DNA of 64,000 nucleotides from Arthrobacter burdickii (GTDB lineage: Bacteria; Actinomycetota; Actinomycetes; Actinomycetales; Micrococcaceae): contig NZ_JAROCG010000001.1 in the NCBI RefSeq assembly GCF_030433645.1, positions 1,302,001-1,366,000 on the forward strand. The letters run 5' to 3'. Shown in pieces: positions 62,771 through 64,000 of the stretch. The notes under the pieces were generated by a model. It made no database searches, was not told where the DNA came from, and worked only from the letters and a program-made list of their open reading frames with translations. Position 1 is the first letter of the stretch, and the number at the start of each line of letters is the position of its first letter. The position numbers and the translations under genes are program-made.

Positions 62771-63685
62771 GTGGACCGCGTCAGCACCAGGCTCTTCCCC
62801 GTGCACCCCGACCAGCGCACGGCAGCGGAGAGCTGGATCGAACACGGGGAGCGCACGCCCCTGAAGGCCCGGTCGGCGTCGTCGGTGGTCCTCCTGCGTG
62901 ACACCGCGATCGGCACGGAGACGTATCTCTCCTACCGTCGGGGTCAGTCGCCGCTCGGCGTCATCGGGTTCCCGGGCGGGAGCATCGAGGAGTCCGACGA
63001 CGACGACCTCCCGTGGTTCGGGCCGACGCCGTCGATGTGGGCGAAGAGCCTCGGCGTCGAGGACCACCGGGTGGCCCGGCGGCACGTGCTTTGCGCCATC
63101 CGCGAGCTGTTCGAGGAGACCGGCGTGCTCCTCGCCGGTCCCGACGCCTCGTCGATGGTGGAGGGCACCCAGGCCAAGGAGTGGATGAAGGCCCGGGAGG
63201 CCATCAACGAGGGTGAGAGCCGCTTCTCGGAGATCCTCGCCCGCCGCGGCCTGGGCGTCCGCACGGACCTCATCAAGCCGCTCTCGCACTGGCTCACCCC
63301 CGATTTCGCCCACCGCCGCTTCGACACGCACTATTTCGCGGCGGCGCAGCCCGTGAACCAGGAGCCCAGCATCCTCGAGAGCAAGGGCGTCTGGGGTGAG
63401 TGGCGCTGGGCTGCGCAGGAGATCGCGAACCGGGACACCACCAGGCTCGGCGACGAAGTGGGCCAGGCGAACACCGTGGGCCGCACGCTCAGCGAGCTCG
63501 CCGTCCCGGCGGTCGAGATCATCCTCGAGAAGATCGGTTCCTCGCGCGGCTGCATCGCCTACCTCTCGCACAAGCGCCCCGTGAAGATCTACCACCCGCA
63601 GCTCTCCGAGCACGACGGCGACCTCGTGCTGCAGGTCGAGTGTCCGAAGCTCAGCGAGGGCGGCTCGGTCCAACGGGGCCGCTGA
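62771..63685 (+). CDS. Nudix hydrolase with an interrupted Nudix box
   Basis: A 304-residue protein. FPGGSIEES (about 67-74) opens the Nudix box and RELFEETG (111-118) closes it, but about 30 residues, acidic and Trp-containing, are inserted between, as in NUDT19-like CoA/nucleotide hydrolases. C-terminal FDTHYFAAAQP is a family feature. GTG start 3 bases after the RidA stop, so translationally coupled. Confidence 0.85.
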   Translation: MDRVSTRLFPVHPDQRTAAESWIEHGERTPLKARSASSVVLLRDTAIGTETYLSYRRGQSPLGVIGFPGGSIEESDDDDLPWFGPTPSMWAKSLGVEDHRVARRHVLCAIRELFEETGVLLAGPDASSMVEGTQAKEWMKAREAINEGESRFSEILARRGLGVRTDLIKPLSHWLTPDFAHRRFDTHYFAAAQPVNQEPSILESKGVWGEWRWAAQEIANRDTTRLGDEVGQANTVGRTLSELAVPAVEIILEKIGSSRGCIAYLSHKRPVKIYHPQLSEHDGDLVLQVECPKLSEGGSVQRGR

Positions 63686-63788
63686 CAGGCCGTGCCCGTC
63701 CCGTCGAGACGGCAGAAAAGACCGCTCTTCGCGGCTCGCGGCGGTCACTTCTGTCTTCTCAGGCCTCCCTGGACCCGGCGTGAGGCCC

Positions 63789-63831
63789 TGCACAACAACG
63801 CCGCCCCTGCACAACGAAGAAGGTGCACAAC
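63789..63831. repeat. Three direct TGCACAAC repeats near the Crp-type gene
   Basis: TGCACAAC at 63789-63796, 63808-63815 and 63824-63831, spaced 19 and 16 bp, in the gap between the Nudix and Crp-type genes. Purpose unknown. Confidence 0.7.
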
Positions 63832-63835
63832 GGAG

Positions 63836-63865
63836 AAAGGCACCTGCCCTCGGGCAGGTGCCTTT
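63836..63865. terminator. Bidirectional terminator between Nudix and Crp-type genes
   Basis: AAAGGCACCTGCC pairs exactly with 63853-63865 (13 bp) around a CTCG loop; A and T runs at the stem ends suit termination in both directions. Confidence 0.8.
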
Positions 63866-63880
63866 CCTCGTCCTTTGGAA

Positions 63881-64000
63881 TCAGCGGCTGCGCTGGCGCA
63901 GCCGCTGGATGTCGAGGATGACGACGGCGCGGGCCTCCAGACGGAGCCAGCCGCGCTGCACGAACTCGGCAAGGGCCTTGTTGACCGTCTCGCGGGATGC
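63881..64000 (-). CDS. C-terminal end of a Crp/Fnr-family regulator (partial)
   Basis: The last 39 residues run [19 protein letters not shown] then [20 protein letters not shown]. The first part is the recognition helix and wing of a Crp winged helix (SRETVN-KAL), as in the actinobacterial cAMP-receptor-like protein GlxR/Crp. The gene continues beyond the window's right edge, so only the DNA-binding end is seen. Confidence 0.85.
   Translation of the reverse strand, partial: ASRETVNKALAEFVQRGWLRLEARAVVILDIQRLRQRSR

Overview
High-GC actinobacterial chromosome, most likely Arthrobacter or a close Micrococcaceae relative. The copper amine oxidase at 30989-32905 matches the length and the catalytic numbering of the Arthrobacter globiformis phenylethylamine oxidase. 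Other support comes from the many GTG starts, GC-rich hairpin terminators and the core block purD/purC, tRNA-Pro, RidA, Nudix, Crp. About 51 kb is a catabolic super-cluster for aromatic compounds; the last 13 kb is housekeeping.

Layout. (1) 1-6.1 kb: cupin, flavin amine oxidase and aldehyde dehydrogenase, then a DUF3500 lipoprotein with a HupE/UreJ-type membrane protein. (2) 6.1-19 kb: a tannin/gallate-type island. A minus-strand operon encodes a type I (VOC) extradiol dioxygenase, 4-oxalomesaconate tautomerase, 4-oxalomesaconate hydratase, CHA aldolase, 2-pyrone-4,6-dicarboxylate lactonase and an MFS transporter. Divergent from it are a NitT/TauT-type ABC importer and a GntR regulator, followed by a secreted tannase-family esterase. 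Matching ATTGT-N2-ACAAT sites precede all three transcription units. (3) 19.5-30.5 kb: the homoprotocatechuate meta pathway (fused FAH-RraA protein, GntR, HpaE, HpaD, HpaH, HpaI, succinate-semialdehyde dehydrogenase), divergent from a single-component FAD monooxygenase and an IclR regulator. (4) 30.5-38 kb: copper amine oxidase with a small His-bearing membrane protein, TetR, FeaR-like AraC regulator, APC permease and a second aldehyde dehydrogenase closely resembling the first. (5) 38-51 kb: a complete phenylacetyl-CoA pathway (paaI, K, R, Z, H, F, J, A-E, G) with three candidate PaaR operators. (6) 51-64 kb: purD, purC, a secreted beta-propeller protein, tRNA-Pro(CGG), a heterodimeric ABC exporter, metallophosphoesterase, class A PBP, DUF4177, RidA, Nudix and the end of a Crp-type regulator.

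How it fits together: two chemically different amine oxidases, each with a sister aldehyde dehydrogenase, would turn aromatic amines into aryl acetates. Phenylacetate enters paa. 4- or 3-hydroxyphenylacetate would be hydroxylated to homoprotocatechuate and enter hpa. Tannin esters would be cut outside the cell to gallate, which would be imported and taken to pyruvate plus oxaloacetate. The most novel point is the gallate-like route. It has every step from the lactone/oxalomesaconate level down, no semialdehyde dehydrogenase, and a VOC-fold dioxygenase where the known gallate and protocatechuate 4,5-type enzymes are LigB-fold (type II).
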